A stretch of DNA of 64,000 nt, taken from NCBI GenBank assembly GCA_029216955.1, contig JANAVB010016199.1:11479595-11543594 (forward strand), in the 5' to 3' direction. The translations under genes were made by a program, and so were the position numbers. The notes under the pieces are model-generated. The model saw nothing but the letters and a program-made list of their open reading frames with translations, was not told where the DNA came from and ran no database searches. Below, one piece after another: positions 37,976 to 48,022 of the stretch. The DNA comes from Iris pallida. Lineage: Eukaryota; Streptophyta; Magnoliopsida; Asparagales; Iridaceae. Position 1 is the stretch's first letter. Each line of letters begins with the position of its first letter.

Positions 37976-38371
37976 ATGAACTTGAACATGCGGGTGCATT
38001 CTGTTGACGAAGTGCTCCCGAGGGTGAAGATGAGACGCTGTGTTGTCTTCGATGCTCTTGAAGGTGACTATTACATCCAAAAGACGGAGTCGAGGGCTTC
38101 TGAGGCAGGCGGAAGGTGCCTGTTGCATCCAAAGATGGGGATGCTCGAGCCTTGTCTCCGTTATTCCGGAAGAGCCGTAGATCGGAATGGCGGTGCTAGG
38201 CTCTCTCTTCCTTCAAAGTGGGTGTCGCCCACTTTGATTGTGTTGAAAGCTGCTCCTTTAGCCGCAGTTTCGATCACGGTCTTCCTTCGGCTTTGGAGGC
38301 TCTTTCGAAGCCTCCCCTGGCCACAGCATTTGCGGTGCTCTTCTCTTCCTTGGTTCCAGCTAGAGGGTTAA
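37976..38371 (+). CDS. Small ORF in R LTR, antisense (131 aa), function unknown
   Basis: ATG 37976 (MNLNMRVHSVDEVLPRVKMR) to the stop at 38369-38371, downstream of an antisense TATA box. The frame is open and the length the same in the other LTR (53686-54081) despite substitutions. The C-terminal third is rich in hydrophobic residues, Trp and Arg. I recognise no family. Equal length in two young LTR copies is weak evidence for selection, so it may be chance. Confidence 0.3.
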   Translation: MNLNMRVHSVDEVLPRVKMRRCVVFDALEGDYYIQKTESRASEAGGRCLLHPKMGMLEPCLRYSGRAVDRNGGARLSLPSKWVSPTLIVLKAAPLAAVSITVFLRLWRLFRSLPWPQHLRCSSLPWFQLEG

Positions 38372-38769
38372 ATGCTTTGTGTCGAAGCATTTATCAGGCG
38401 AGCCTGGTTGGAAGAGCGGTTGTAGGATGCGCCTGGTTGGAGGCGCATGATGTCTGCTGCGCCTGACTGACAGCGCATGGTGACTGGCAGCGCATGATGA
38501 CTGCTGCGCCTAACTGGAGGCGCATGGTGGCCGCTGCGCTTATCTGGAGGCGCGTGGTAGCCGCTGGCTGTAGACTTAGGATCTTTCCTTTGTAGAAATT
38601 CTCCTTTGTACAACCTTTTCTAGACATGTAATAGACTTTTATATAAATGAAAAGTCCTTCTTCAAATGTCTATACTTATTGACTTTGCTGTGAAGTTCTT
38701 CGTCTGAGTTCTAGCGCATGTAGTGTCTGGCGCATGGGCTTTCTGGTTGTGAAATTCCATGCTTCTACA

Positions 38770-38782
38770 AGACCCCCTTCAA
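38770..38782 (-). promoter_or_regulatory. Polypurine tract of R
   Basis: On the minus strand GAAGGGGGTCT lies directly before the 3' LTR, as expected for plus-strand priming. Confidence 0.75.
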
Positions 38783-39023
38783 AGTTTTCAAAACTTTTGA
38801 ATAAGTTTTGGAATACTTTGAATAAGAAGCATGGAGGTCAGGGCGCATGATTTCTGGGCGCATGCCAGTTCGGGCGCATGCTCTTCTCAGTTAATGATGA
38901 TGGTGCCTAGGTAACCGAAAAGATTAATGATGATCTTTTGGTTTTATTTGCTGCTATCTTTGCACAGAACCCGAGGCGACGGCTGAGATCACACGTCATC
39001 TGTTCACGCGTGCGACCAAGCCC

Positions 39024-39033
39024 TATAAATAGG
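39024..39033 (+). promoter_or_regulatory. TATA box of the antisense gene of R
   Basis: TATAAATAGG about 80 bases upstream of ATG 39106, outside the LTR, so the antisense gene appears to have its own promoter. The intervening leader is rich in CTTCTTCTCT and AACCCTAA, typical of plant 5' leaders. Confidence 0.65.
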
Positions 39034-39105
39034 TAAGAGTTGGAGAGAGAAAGGGTTCTTCTTCTCTGTGCTCTTCAAAACCCTAACTTCTCCTTCCTCG
39101 AGAGA

Positions 39106-42100
39106 ATGGCTCCCAAGACTCCTCGCGGTGCTGCCGACAAGGGAGAAAGCGAAGGAGTCTGTCGATGAGGATGTACCTATCACTCTTGCGCCTCTTGCCG
39201 ACGTTCGTCCTGAGGTGACAGGTGAGTTTCGTCACTGCTTTGGGCCCTGTGCCCTAACTGTCGACGCGTATAGACTTCGGTCTTTGATGATACGCCGAGG
39301 TTCTATCCTGCCGACGTGCATAGGTTTATACCTTTATCATGCACCGAGGTTTTAATGGCTGATGCGCATGGGTTTTATTCCCTGAAGATGCGCCGAAGCC
39401 TTTGCTGACGCGCATGGGCTCATGCTCTGATAATGCGCCGAAGCTCCAATGCCAACGCGCATGGGCTTACGCCCTGATGATGCGCCGAGACATGCTGACG
39501 CGCATGGGCCTATGCCCTGATGATGCGCCGAAGCAGATGCGCATGGGTTCATACCCTGATGATGCGCCAGTCTGCTTGACATATTTTGTCTTTTTACCTG
39601 ACTTCCACTTTTGTTGTGCCAGTGTCGATGACGATCCCTTTGTTGAATGAGGTCCTCCTGGACGCTTCTCTTTGTCAGATGGGAGTTGATTTTGATGAGG
39701 CGGTGATCAACCCTGCAAAGGATGCTATCCTTCAGGACCAACCTCGTGAGAGGATGCTGCAAATCCAGGTCCAGTTGCCGCTTTTCCTCCAGAGTATGAT
39801 GGAGAGCGGTAAACTGAAGTCTGCTGATTCTGAAGGTGTGACTTTCTTAAAGCCTGCCTTTCTGTTTGGCGACCGATTAGTCTCTTCCGAAGCAAAAATA
39901 TTGAAGATCAGAGAAGACTGGTTCTTTGCTGCTAAGGGCATGATGTTATACATGCGGCAGGTTGACCGCCAGTTGCCACTGACAGCCTTTTATCGTCTAG
40001 CTTCGAAGAGAAGGATGGGTTGGGAACTTACTCCTTCTCAAGGAGGTGCCTTGGGGGGTTCCCTTTCGATTGACACCACCTCGAACCAGCGAGACACCTT
40101 GACCGCCTCACGAACCGGTTCTTCGTTCAGTTACCGAGCTTTACGTCCCGGGAGCATCTATAGTGAAGTCCCAAATGACACGTTTCCCTTCAGTGCCCCG
40201 ACTTTTGCAAATCGGATGCTGACGTCGAAGGTCACGTATCCGACAGCTGGTTTTAGAGTCGAAGGTTGGTGTCACTACATCCCAAAGTGGGACGAGTTGA
40301 CCTCCTGGGTGCTTTCCAGGTTCAAAGTTGAGCTTAAAGAGATAGGGCTGACTGCCGCCATTCGGGCTACGCAGGCAGGCGTGGACCTCAATAAGCCGAT
40401 GTTCCTTGCGCTCTTGGAGCTTTTCAACGCCCAGACTGGCAGCTTCTTTACTCCAGTGGGGGAGTTGGGATTGGCCCTCCATGAGATGTACGAAGTGTCC
40501 AAGCTTCCTTGGGGCTCGGAACCGTACGAGGAATATTTTCCATCAAATGAAGAGATCCAGGTCTTGGAGGATAAGGACCCAGAGATGATGGCCATTTTCA
40601 AGGAGGTGACGAGCCATCATTATCTGATGCACCGGAGGGACAAGGGTAAGACCCAGCCTCACGTGACTGCTTGGAGGGACTATGTCTTCAGGCAGGATTT
40701 GGCGGATCCTTCGAGGATCCGGTTTGCGACTCCGCAGGGCTTGAACCCCGCGGAAGTGAGTTCCGAAATAACCCGGCTGGACGAGAGGACCCCACACTCC
40801 AATGAGAGCGGCAAGGATACGTACAGCTGTTTCTGGTACTGCGCGCACCGGATGTCATCTAAGGCAGTGTTGACGGCCTACTTGATGATATGGCTCCGGG
40901 ATTGCATATTTGCAGGGGGATCCGGTGCCGTTGAGAGGGTACATCGGAATCTCATTTTGCCTGCAGTGAAGTTGGCCTTTGGACGACCTTTAGCTCTCCT
41001 CCCCGCGATGGTGTGCAACCTGTTGTGCGGTTTGAGGTCTTTTGCTGATGATGTGATCCATGAGAAAGGTAATAATGACAACTTTCCCCGGGCCGAGCTG
41101 CCTTTCCATTATCTTATGGGGTGGCTGATCTTACATCATCCGAATGTGATGAGTCCTGGCCCTGAGGAGGACCATGTTGAAGGAGATGCCTTCATTCGCC
41201 GCTTCTACAAGAGGAAGTGGTCTTACACTGGCGTCCCCGTTTGTAGGAGGGTTTTGTCCTTCCTTCAGGGGTGGGAAATCGTGAAGGTTGGCCCGATCTT
41301 CAAGAATTTCGAGGCCGACCAGGATTTGGTTGATTCTGGCGAGGATGCGGTTACTTTGCCCAAATGGAGTTTTCGTTGGTTGCAGAGTATCCGGCCTTCG
41401 CACCTAGTCTACCGCAATCAGAACAGATGCTATCTGGAACCGTACTTGCCAAGCCGATTTGCTCGTCAATTTGGCTACACTCAGCTAATGCTGCGGAATC
41501 CCAGTAGTAGTCTAGGCTTCATCGGGAGTTTACTGGATGGAGCCCGGGGCTGGCAGTATTATAACGCTGGATGCACTAGCGTTAAGTTTACCACACCAGT
41601 TCGCAATCCTCGGCCGCCGATCTTATATCCGGCCGCCAAGCTGTATTGCACTATGAATACTATGTCTCCTGGTTATGACAGGGAGACTAGTTTCATCATT
41701 GGAACCCAGTTGGAGGCAACAACAAATATGTTGGTGGCAGCTCGGTCATATCGTCCGCCAGAATTGGCGGGGTATCGGGCTGCTGCTGTGGCACCAGTGA
41801 GAGACCCGTCTGTCGAAAAAAGGCGGGCTGACCCAGAAGCTGGTTCTTCTGTACCGAAAAGGTTGAGAAGGACGTCGACCCCGAAGATTACGGAAGTGCC
41901 ACTTGTAACGCCAACGGGATCGGCTCCCGCTGAGGTAAGGAGTGTTTCATAATTCCAGTTTTTTATGTCATTGTGGCGACTTATGTTCTTCTTCTTGTAG
42001 GGATTGAAGAAGAGGTCTCGTGCTTCGAAACCGGGCACCAGTAAGCCGAAGGAGGTGGCAGGCTCTTCTGAGGAGCGCATTCCACCAATGATGATGTCTC

Positions 42101-43593
42101 CTGTGAAGGAGGGTCCCGAAGATGTTCCTGCGGAGGTTTTAGTATCTCCTGACTTTGAAGTCGCAACAACTTCTGGGATAGTACCATCTGCCGTAGAGGC
42201 CTTGGACGCTGAGGGTCGTACAGACTCGAGGCATCCTGATGATGAAGTGGATTGGAGTTCGTCGCCTTCTGGTGACGTCCCTCCAGCGTTGCAAGGGTCC
42301 GTTGCGGGGGCAGCAGAAGCAGTGAGGATAGAGGAGAGGGTTGATTCCCCTCCTGGTCATGATGAAGGGAGGTCGGCTGAATCATTGCCAAATCCTTTCT
42401 TGGCTTCAACCATGGACATAGAGATGGCTACCGATCAGGCAGTAGCGACAGATTCTGTCCCTGTAGAGGGACTTGAGAAGAATGAGACCCTTCTGCCGGT
42501 CTTGTCTCCTGGGGCTGGCCAGGAGATAAATGTTGATCTCCCTGTTTTGCCGGGGAAGGTAGCTGATGCTGATAGAACGTCGGGGGTAGAAGAGGTGGCC
42601 GTTGACGTCGGTGATTTCTCCGGGCTTGAGAAGGGTAAAGGTGTGGAACCCTCTGTTGCTTCTTCCACTTGGGGTACTATCACGACGCATGTGCCGGCTC
42701 CTTCCGTTCCTTCGGCTCCTCGGGCTAGCAGTCTGGGCCCTGTTGTTGAAGAGCCTATTACTGCCGAGGTTGAAACCTCTCAGATCGAGGTTGGCGGATC
42801 TTCCTCCGGTCCACAAATTGTAGTAGCTCCCCCAACTCCTGCTATGACGCCGCAGGTGCTGGCGGATGCCGACGAGTATATGAAGTTCCTCGTCGAGGGA
42901 GTGTACAAAATGCTGGAGAAAGGTGTATCTGCAGTGATGGATGCCAAGGGGAGCTTTGCGACAGCAAAAGCTTTGGCAATGCCTTGTATCGAGCTGATCC
43001 GCGTTCACCAAGGCCATGACCATATGGCCGAAATTCTGGAGGTTTCGGTGATTGAGCTGGACGAACGGCTCGCGGAACTGCAGCACATCCAACGAAATGA
43101 CCTCTCTGTCTTGATAGATGCAGAGATAGGAAAGTTGATGGCTGAAATCGAGGCTTCCCATCGAGCCGATGTGAGCAGTTGGGAGCGTGAAGTGGCTGGG
43201 ACTGAGGCTGCGACGGAGCAGTTGTCTCAATCTATGGAGAAGACGACGGAGAAGCGGGCTGCGGTGGACGCTAACATCGCAGAGGTTGATGCTCAGATGT
43301 GCCGTCTTGAAGACCAGCGGGCCCAACTTCAACTAGAAGCTGATCGTGTCCTGGCTGAACACGTGGCATTCAAGCAGGAGGAAGCGACTCTTACTCAGCG
43401 GACCCTTGCTTTGGCTCAGCAGCGACGACAGCTTGATGAGAAGTATGAGAGTAAAACTTCTGCTGAGGCTGTCGGATTAATGCGTCAAGAAGCCGAGCTG
43501 CGAGTCCAGGCGACTGTGGAAACTCGCACTGCCGACCTGAGACGTCGAGTCAGAGAGCTCTCATCCCACCCTGGAGAGGATCGGGGACTGTAG
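39106..43593 (+). CDS. Antisense three-exon gene of Tat element R; PMD-like domain plus coiled coil
   Basis: Exon 1 39106-39221, intron ACAG|GTGAGT...GTGCCAG (39222-39622), exon 2 39623-41934, intron GAG|GTAAGG...CTTGTAG (41935-42000), exon 3 42001-43593. Frame is kept across both junctions: V codon split G/TG, then phase 0. The product is about 1,340 residues. Exon 2 contains NAQTGSFFTPVGELGLALHE and then SKLPWGSEP, which fits the PMD pattern FxxPxGE...LPxxGEP seen in the MULE gene. Basic stretches PKRLRRTSTPK and KKRSRASKPG flank intron 2 and may form a nuclear signal. Exon 3 is acidic, then coiled coil (about 43180-43560). ATG 39106 is one base out of frame with the rest of exon 1: either a 1-bp indel or a start at ATG 39628 must be assumed. 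Function is unknown; PMD assignment is moderate. Confidence 0.7.
39263..39570 (+). repeat. Hairpin-repeat array inside intron 1 of the antisense gene
   Basis: Seven units of about 36-50 bp. The better conserved ones read GCGCATGGG...CCTGATGATGCGCCGA. GCGCAT and ATGCGC are reverse complements, so each unit can fold into a short stem-loop. It fills most of the 401-bp intron. Confidence 0.8.
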
Positions 43594-43675
43594 CTTCTCT
43601 TCTTTTTATGTGTTTTTGCAACTCTTGCTGGGGAAATAGCGTATTTCTGTACTCCCTTCTTTGAAAATAAAGAAA

Positions 43676-43681
43676 TACACT
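43676..43681 (+). terminator. Poly(A) signal of the antisense gene
   Basis: AATAAA 83 bases after the exon 3 stop, followed by a T-rich run at about 43685-43692. Confidence 0.55.
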
Positions 43682-43807
43682 ATTTTTTTTTGTGTGATGT
43701 GTTCATTTTTTGATCTCATGAACTTGATGATTTATGTGGACCTATTATCTTTTGCGCACCTTGGTTTTTAGGTACAGATAATGAGTTTGAAGGAACCAAC
43801 ATGTTTG

Positions 43808-44102
43808 CTCAGAGGTAATGTGGACATGGCAATCATTAGGTTCAAATGATAGAATCTTCCTACTCAGAGGTATTTATGGATGTGGTAGGAATGATCCTGG
43901 GGGATACGCTGAACAACTCAGAGGTAATGTGGACGTGGAAGTTCTGCGATCAATGTACGACAACACAGGAGTTGTTTGTACGGGATGTTTACTCAGAGGT
44001 AATGTGGACGTGGTAAACATGAAGGATAGCGTAAGCTCACAAAAATATAAGGTTCCGCTTTGTAGGATGTAGAGAGACAACTCAGAGGTAATGTGGACAT
44101 GG
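43808..44102. repeat. Five copies of a 22-bp motif between the convergent genes of R
   Basis: CTCAGAGGTAATGTGGACRTGG at 43808, 43863 (diverged), 43917, 43992 and 44081. The spacing is irregular (54-89 bp) and the sequences between are unrelated. It lies between the pol stop (44202) and the antisense gene 3' end (43593). Confidence 0.85.
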
Positions 44103-44201
44103 TTATCTTTCTACGGAAGGATGCCACGGAACAGCTGGGTTCCGGAAGCGTTTGATTTTGTGAAAAGAGGTTGTTTGGGGAAATACATGTCTTGGAGGAT
44201 G

Positions 44202-47144
44202 TCAAGAATAGTACTTCTTTAGGAACTTGCCGTTGATGGGCATCATGAATAAGTCCCCATTGGGTTTGGCGAGGCGGTAAGCACCGTTTGAGTGTACCGT
44301 CTCAATGATAAAGGGTCCTTCCCATTTGGGCTCGAACTTCCCTGGTGTCTTGTGAGTTAACACCATTGGCCTTCTGACTGCTAAAACCAGGTCGCCAACT
44401 TGGAAAGTTCTTTGCTTGACCTTCTTGTTGAAAGCCTGTGATATACGGGCTTGGTAAAGTTCGATGCGTTGTTGAGCTAGGAGACGCTTTTCGTCAAGTG
44501 CCTCCAGTTCCCGCAGACGACGATGTTGATTGTCTTCTTCTGTGAGATCGTTTGTGATTGCCACGCGGAGCGAGGGTATCTGTATCTCGAGAGGCAGTAC
44601 TGCTTCGCTCCCGTAGACCAGGGAGAATGGAGTGTTGCCTGTTGGGGTCCGTACCGTTGTGCGGTAGGCCCAAAGGCATTCGCCAAGCTTTTCGTCCCAG
44701 TCGCGTTTGCTGGATGACACGACCTTTTTGAGTAGCCTGACGATAGTTTTGTTGAACGCCTCGGCCAATCCGTTTGCTGCCGGATTGTAGGCGATTGAGG
44801 CCACATTTTGAATGCGATTCTTGTCACAGAACCTGCTGAAAATGTGGCTGATGAACTGGGGACCATTGTCATGAATGATTCGCCTGGGTACTCCGAAACG
44901 GTAAATGACATGGTGTTTGATAAAGCTGACCACCCTGGAGCTTTTTACTTCCGCTAGTGGGACTGCTTCCGCCCATTTGGAGAAGTAATCGGTGATGGCC
45001 AGGATGAAACGATGTCCTCTTGATGAAGGAGGGGTGATTGGTCCTACAATGTCCATGCCCCAGGCTTCGAATGGCCAGGAGGCGACTGTAGGATGTAGAG
45101 GTTCAGACGGTGTATGTATGAAGTCTGCATGAAGTTGGCATGCATGGCACTTCTTAGCATATTCCACTGCGTCGGCGACCATGGTTGGCCAGTAGTAGCC
45201 CATACGTCGCAGTCGATCTTGCAACTTAGGACCTGGTTGGTGAGCTCCGCAAGTTCCGTCATGAGCTTCTCGAAGAGCTTCGGCCGCTTCTTCGTTAGAC
45301 AGGCATCGAAGGAGAAGCCCGTCGAAGGAGCGTCGGTACAGCATTTTAGTGGCTGTATCGTAGTCGAATCGAAGAGAGCGTCTCCTGACTGAGACGACTT
45401 CCTTCGGGTCTTTCGGAAGGATTCCGTAGATGGCAAAGTCGATGAACGGGAATCTCCAGTCTCGGACATTAACATCGGTGTTTGTTGGCACGGCGTGAGC
45501 CATCTGCAAACATAGGTTGTTTCTGGGACAAATCAAGTCTCGGCCAGTTACCGTGACATAGTGTTGAGTCCCAAGGGGCGCGGCCAATGAGGCTGCGAGG
45601 CCAGCCAGAGCGTCAGCCTCCAAGTTTTGTAGACGGGGTACATGTTCGATGAAGAACCCAGTGAAGGTTGAAATGATGTTCAACGCAACTTCATGGTAAG
45701 GGATCAAATCTTCATGGCGAACTTCGTATTGCCCCCGAATTTGGTTTACGACGAGTTTCGAGTCGCCGTAGGCTTCCAGATGATCCACCCCCAGCTGTTG
45801 TGCTAGCTGGAGTCCCATGACGAGTGCGTTGTACTCAGCAACATTGTTGGAGCACGGCTTCGAAAGAGAGTATGCGCGCTGGATGACCAGCTGATCGGGG
45901 AAGATCAAGACTACCCCCACTCCTGCGATGATTTGGCCGTTGGGGCCCGTTCTTGAAGCGCCATCGAAGAACATCCGCCAAACGGGACTTCCTTCAGTGA
46001 CGTTTGATTCTTGGACTTCATTCGGGATGTCTTCATAGAGTTTTGAAGATTCTGGGATGGGGTGTGCAGCTAAAAAGTCAGCCAGAGCCTGACCCTTGAC
46101 CGCCTTCTGTGGGACAAACACCATGTTGTATGGCGTTAGTAGGATCGCCCATGTAGCCAGCCGGGAGTTTAATGACCCTGGCTTCGTCATGAGAACTCTG
46201 AGTGGATTGACTCGGAAGATGACGTGAATTGTCTGGCCCAAGACGTAATGACGAGTCTTCTGAATGGCAAACACCAAAGCCAAGCACTCCTTTTCAACGG
46301 GGTTGTACCGGTGTTCGGCCCCGATGAGTGTTCGACTGAGGTAGTAGATTGCTTGCTCGTAGCCTGCATCGCTGTTTTGAGCCAGTAAAGCGCCGAGGGA
46401 ATGATCCATGGCACGGACGTAGAGGAGGAATGGTTTGCCGGCGACAGGTGCCACTAGGACTGGCGGGCTTGTCAAGTAAGCCTTGATGTCGTCGAAAGCC
46501 TTTTGGCACTCCTCTGTCCAGACGTAAGAGACTCCCTTCTTCATGAGCTGAGTAAAGGGTTGACATTTACCGGAGAGGTTTGCTATGAACCTCCGGATGT
46601 ATGCCAGACGTCCCTGTAAGCCCCGAAGTTCTCGAAGGTTCTTCGGAGGGTCCATATTGAGGATGGCTTTAGTCTTCTCGGGATCGACATGAATGCCTTT
46701 TGCCGTGATGACAAAGCCCAAGAATTTGTCGCTAGAAACCGCCAGGAAGGATTTAGCGGGGTTCATTTTGAGTTGATGTGCCCGCATGAGATCAAAGACC
46801 GTCCTCAGGTCCTGTAGGTGATCTCTTTTGAGGCGGCTCTTGACTGCGATGTCATCAACATAGCACTCAACTGTCTTGCGAAGATGTTGACGGAAGATAG
46901 TACTCATCGCTCGTTGGTATGTTGCACCGGCATTCTTCAAGCCGAAGGGCATTACTGTGTAGCAGAAAACACCTTTCGGAGTCCTGAATGACGTGTGTTT
47001 TGCGTCATCGGGGAACATCTTGATTTGATTGTAGCCTGAATACCCGTCCATGAAGGACATGCGTTCAAAGCCACATGTGTTGTCGATCATTACATCGGTG
47101 ATTGGGAGCGGAAATTCATCCTTCGGGCTCACGGATGAAGCCAC
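44202..47144 (-). pseudogene. pol: Tat pol: reverse transcriptase (5' truncated), RNase H, archaeal-type RNase H, integrase
   Basis: 980 codons without a stop. Reverse transcriptase from SPKDEFPLPITD with FMDGYSGYNQI, MPFGLKNAGATYQR and the catalytic YVDD at residues 95-98. Ty3 RNase H follows at roughly 170-330. A second RNase H with FFDGAS, NNVAEYNAL, YGDSKLVV and LEADALA is the Tat/Ogre signature, at roughly 385-520. Integrase has an HHCC region ending CHACQLHADF and core residues in MDIVGP, IHDNGPQF and NGLAEAFNKT, so the DDE triad is intact. The N-terminal part of reverse transcriptase, the VKKK...YRDLN region, is missing: 47116-47144 joins the GFIRE end directly to SPKDEF in another frame. 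The enzyme is therefore defective. Confidence 0.93.
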
Positions 47145-47745
47145 TGGTCAAGAGCTTGTCCACCTCCTGATCGATGGCATTCATGATGTCCGGGCGGAAG
47201 CGTCGTTGTTGTTGTTTGATAGGTTTGGCATCTGGTAAGATGTTCAACCTATGCATCGCGATCTGTGGATCGAGACCCGGCATGTCTTCGTAGCTCCAGG
47301 CGAAGACGTCAATATACTCTTTAGCCAGTTGGATTAAAGATTCTCGGTCTTCTCCTTCCAAGCTTTTGCTGATGAAGATGGGTTTAGAAGAAGACCCATC
47401 CCCGAGGTCGATCTGCTCGACTTCGTCTTCGGTGGGAGGTTCTCGTAACTCAAAACGAGACTCCCATTATTCTCCTAGGCGCTGAGCCCAGGGTTCCTCT
47501 TCGAAGGGTTCCGGCGGTTGGTTTTCGCCTTCATCTTTCTGAGGTTGCGCCGATGTCATGTTAGCTGACAGCACTTTCCTGAAGACTGATCCGATACTGG
47601 TATCAGAATCCCACGTCGATGCTTCAGACGAGTGGGAATGTTCTATGTCTTCTGCGTCTGAACTCTCTGGAGTTGATGGCGGCGTGACATAGCCTAACCC
47701 CCGTCGAGTCCGATTATAGTAATCCTGTGGCTTTCCATTTGGCAT
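47116..47745 (-). pseudogene. pol: Tat pol lead-in (linker before reverse transcriptase)
   Basis: From 47745: acidic Ser-rich segment (SDAEDIEHSHSSEASTWDSD), TAA 47467-47469 in frame, then the Tat linker with EDRESLIQLAKEYIDVFAWS and YEDMPGLDPQIAMHRL, and the start of reverse transcriptase up to LLTSGFIRE. The frame ends just after the deletion described for the downstream pol ORF. Confidence 0.85.
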
Positions 47746-48022
47746 CGAAAGCCGGACAGGGAGATGCCGACCCTTGCCGTAGTTTAAGCCTTTGTTGCTT
47801 TTCAGGTCGTAGTGTCGAAGGAGGGTGCGTCTACATCAGCGGAGATATATTCGCCAAGCTCCTCATCTGTAAGCACTGGGGCCGGATCAGGAGAGTCCTC
47901 CACCGCTCTGACGAGAGGGTTATGTGAGCCCTCTCCGGCATCTTGGATGACTGCGGCGGCTTGCCTTTAAGACGCACCTTGAGAGGTGCCTCGGTTGCGT
48001 CTCCGATGAGTGGTGCCTTTTT

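Larger units (their letters stand above)
36653..38769 (-). repeat. 3' LTR of R (2,117 bp)
   Basis: TGTTTGCC...GCTTCTACA in plus reading. It has a minus-strand TATA (at 36985-36992, element sense) and a plus-strand TATA (37920-37928, antisense). The motif GCGCAT/ATGCGC occurs many times, most densely at 38400-38560. No retroviral gene. Confidence 0.93.

Noticed and set aside
42406..43332. 308-aa minus-strand ORF opposite exon 3 of the antisense gene
   Set aside because: It mirrors the coiled-coil coding exon; no family features, and the plus frame has splice sites and motifs.
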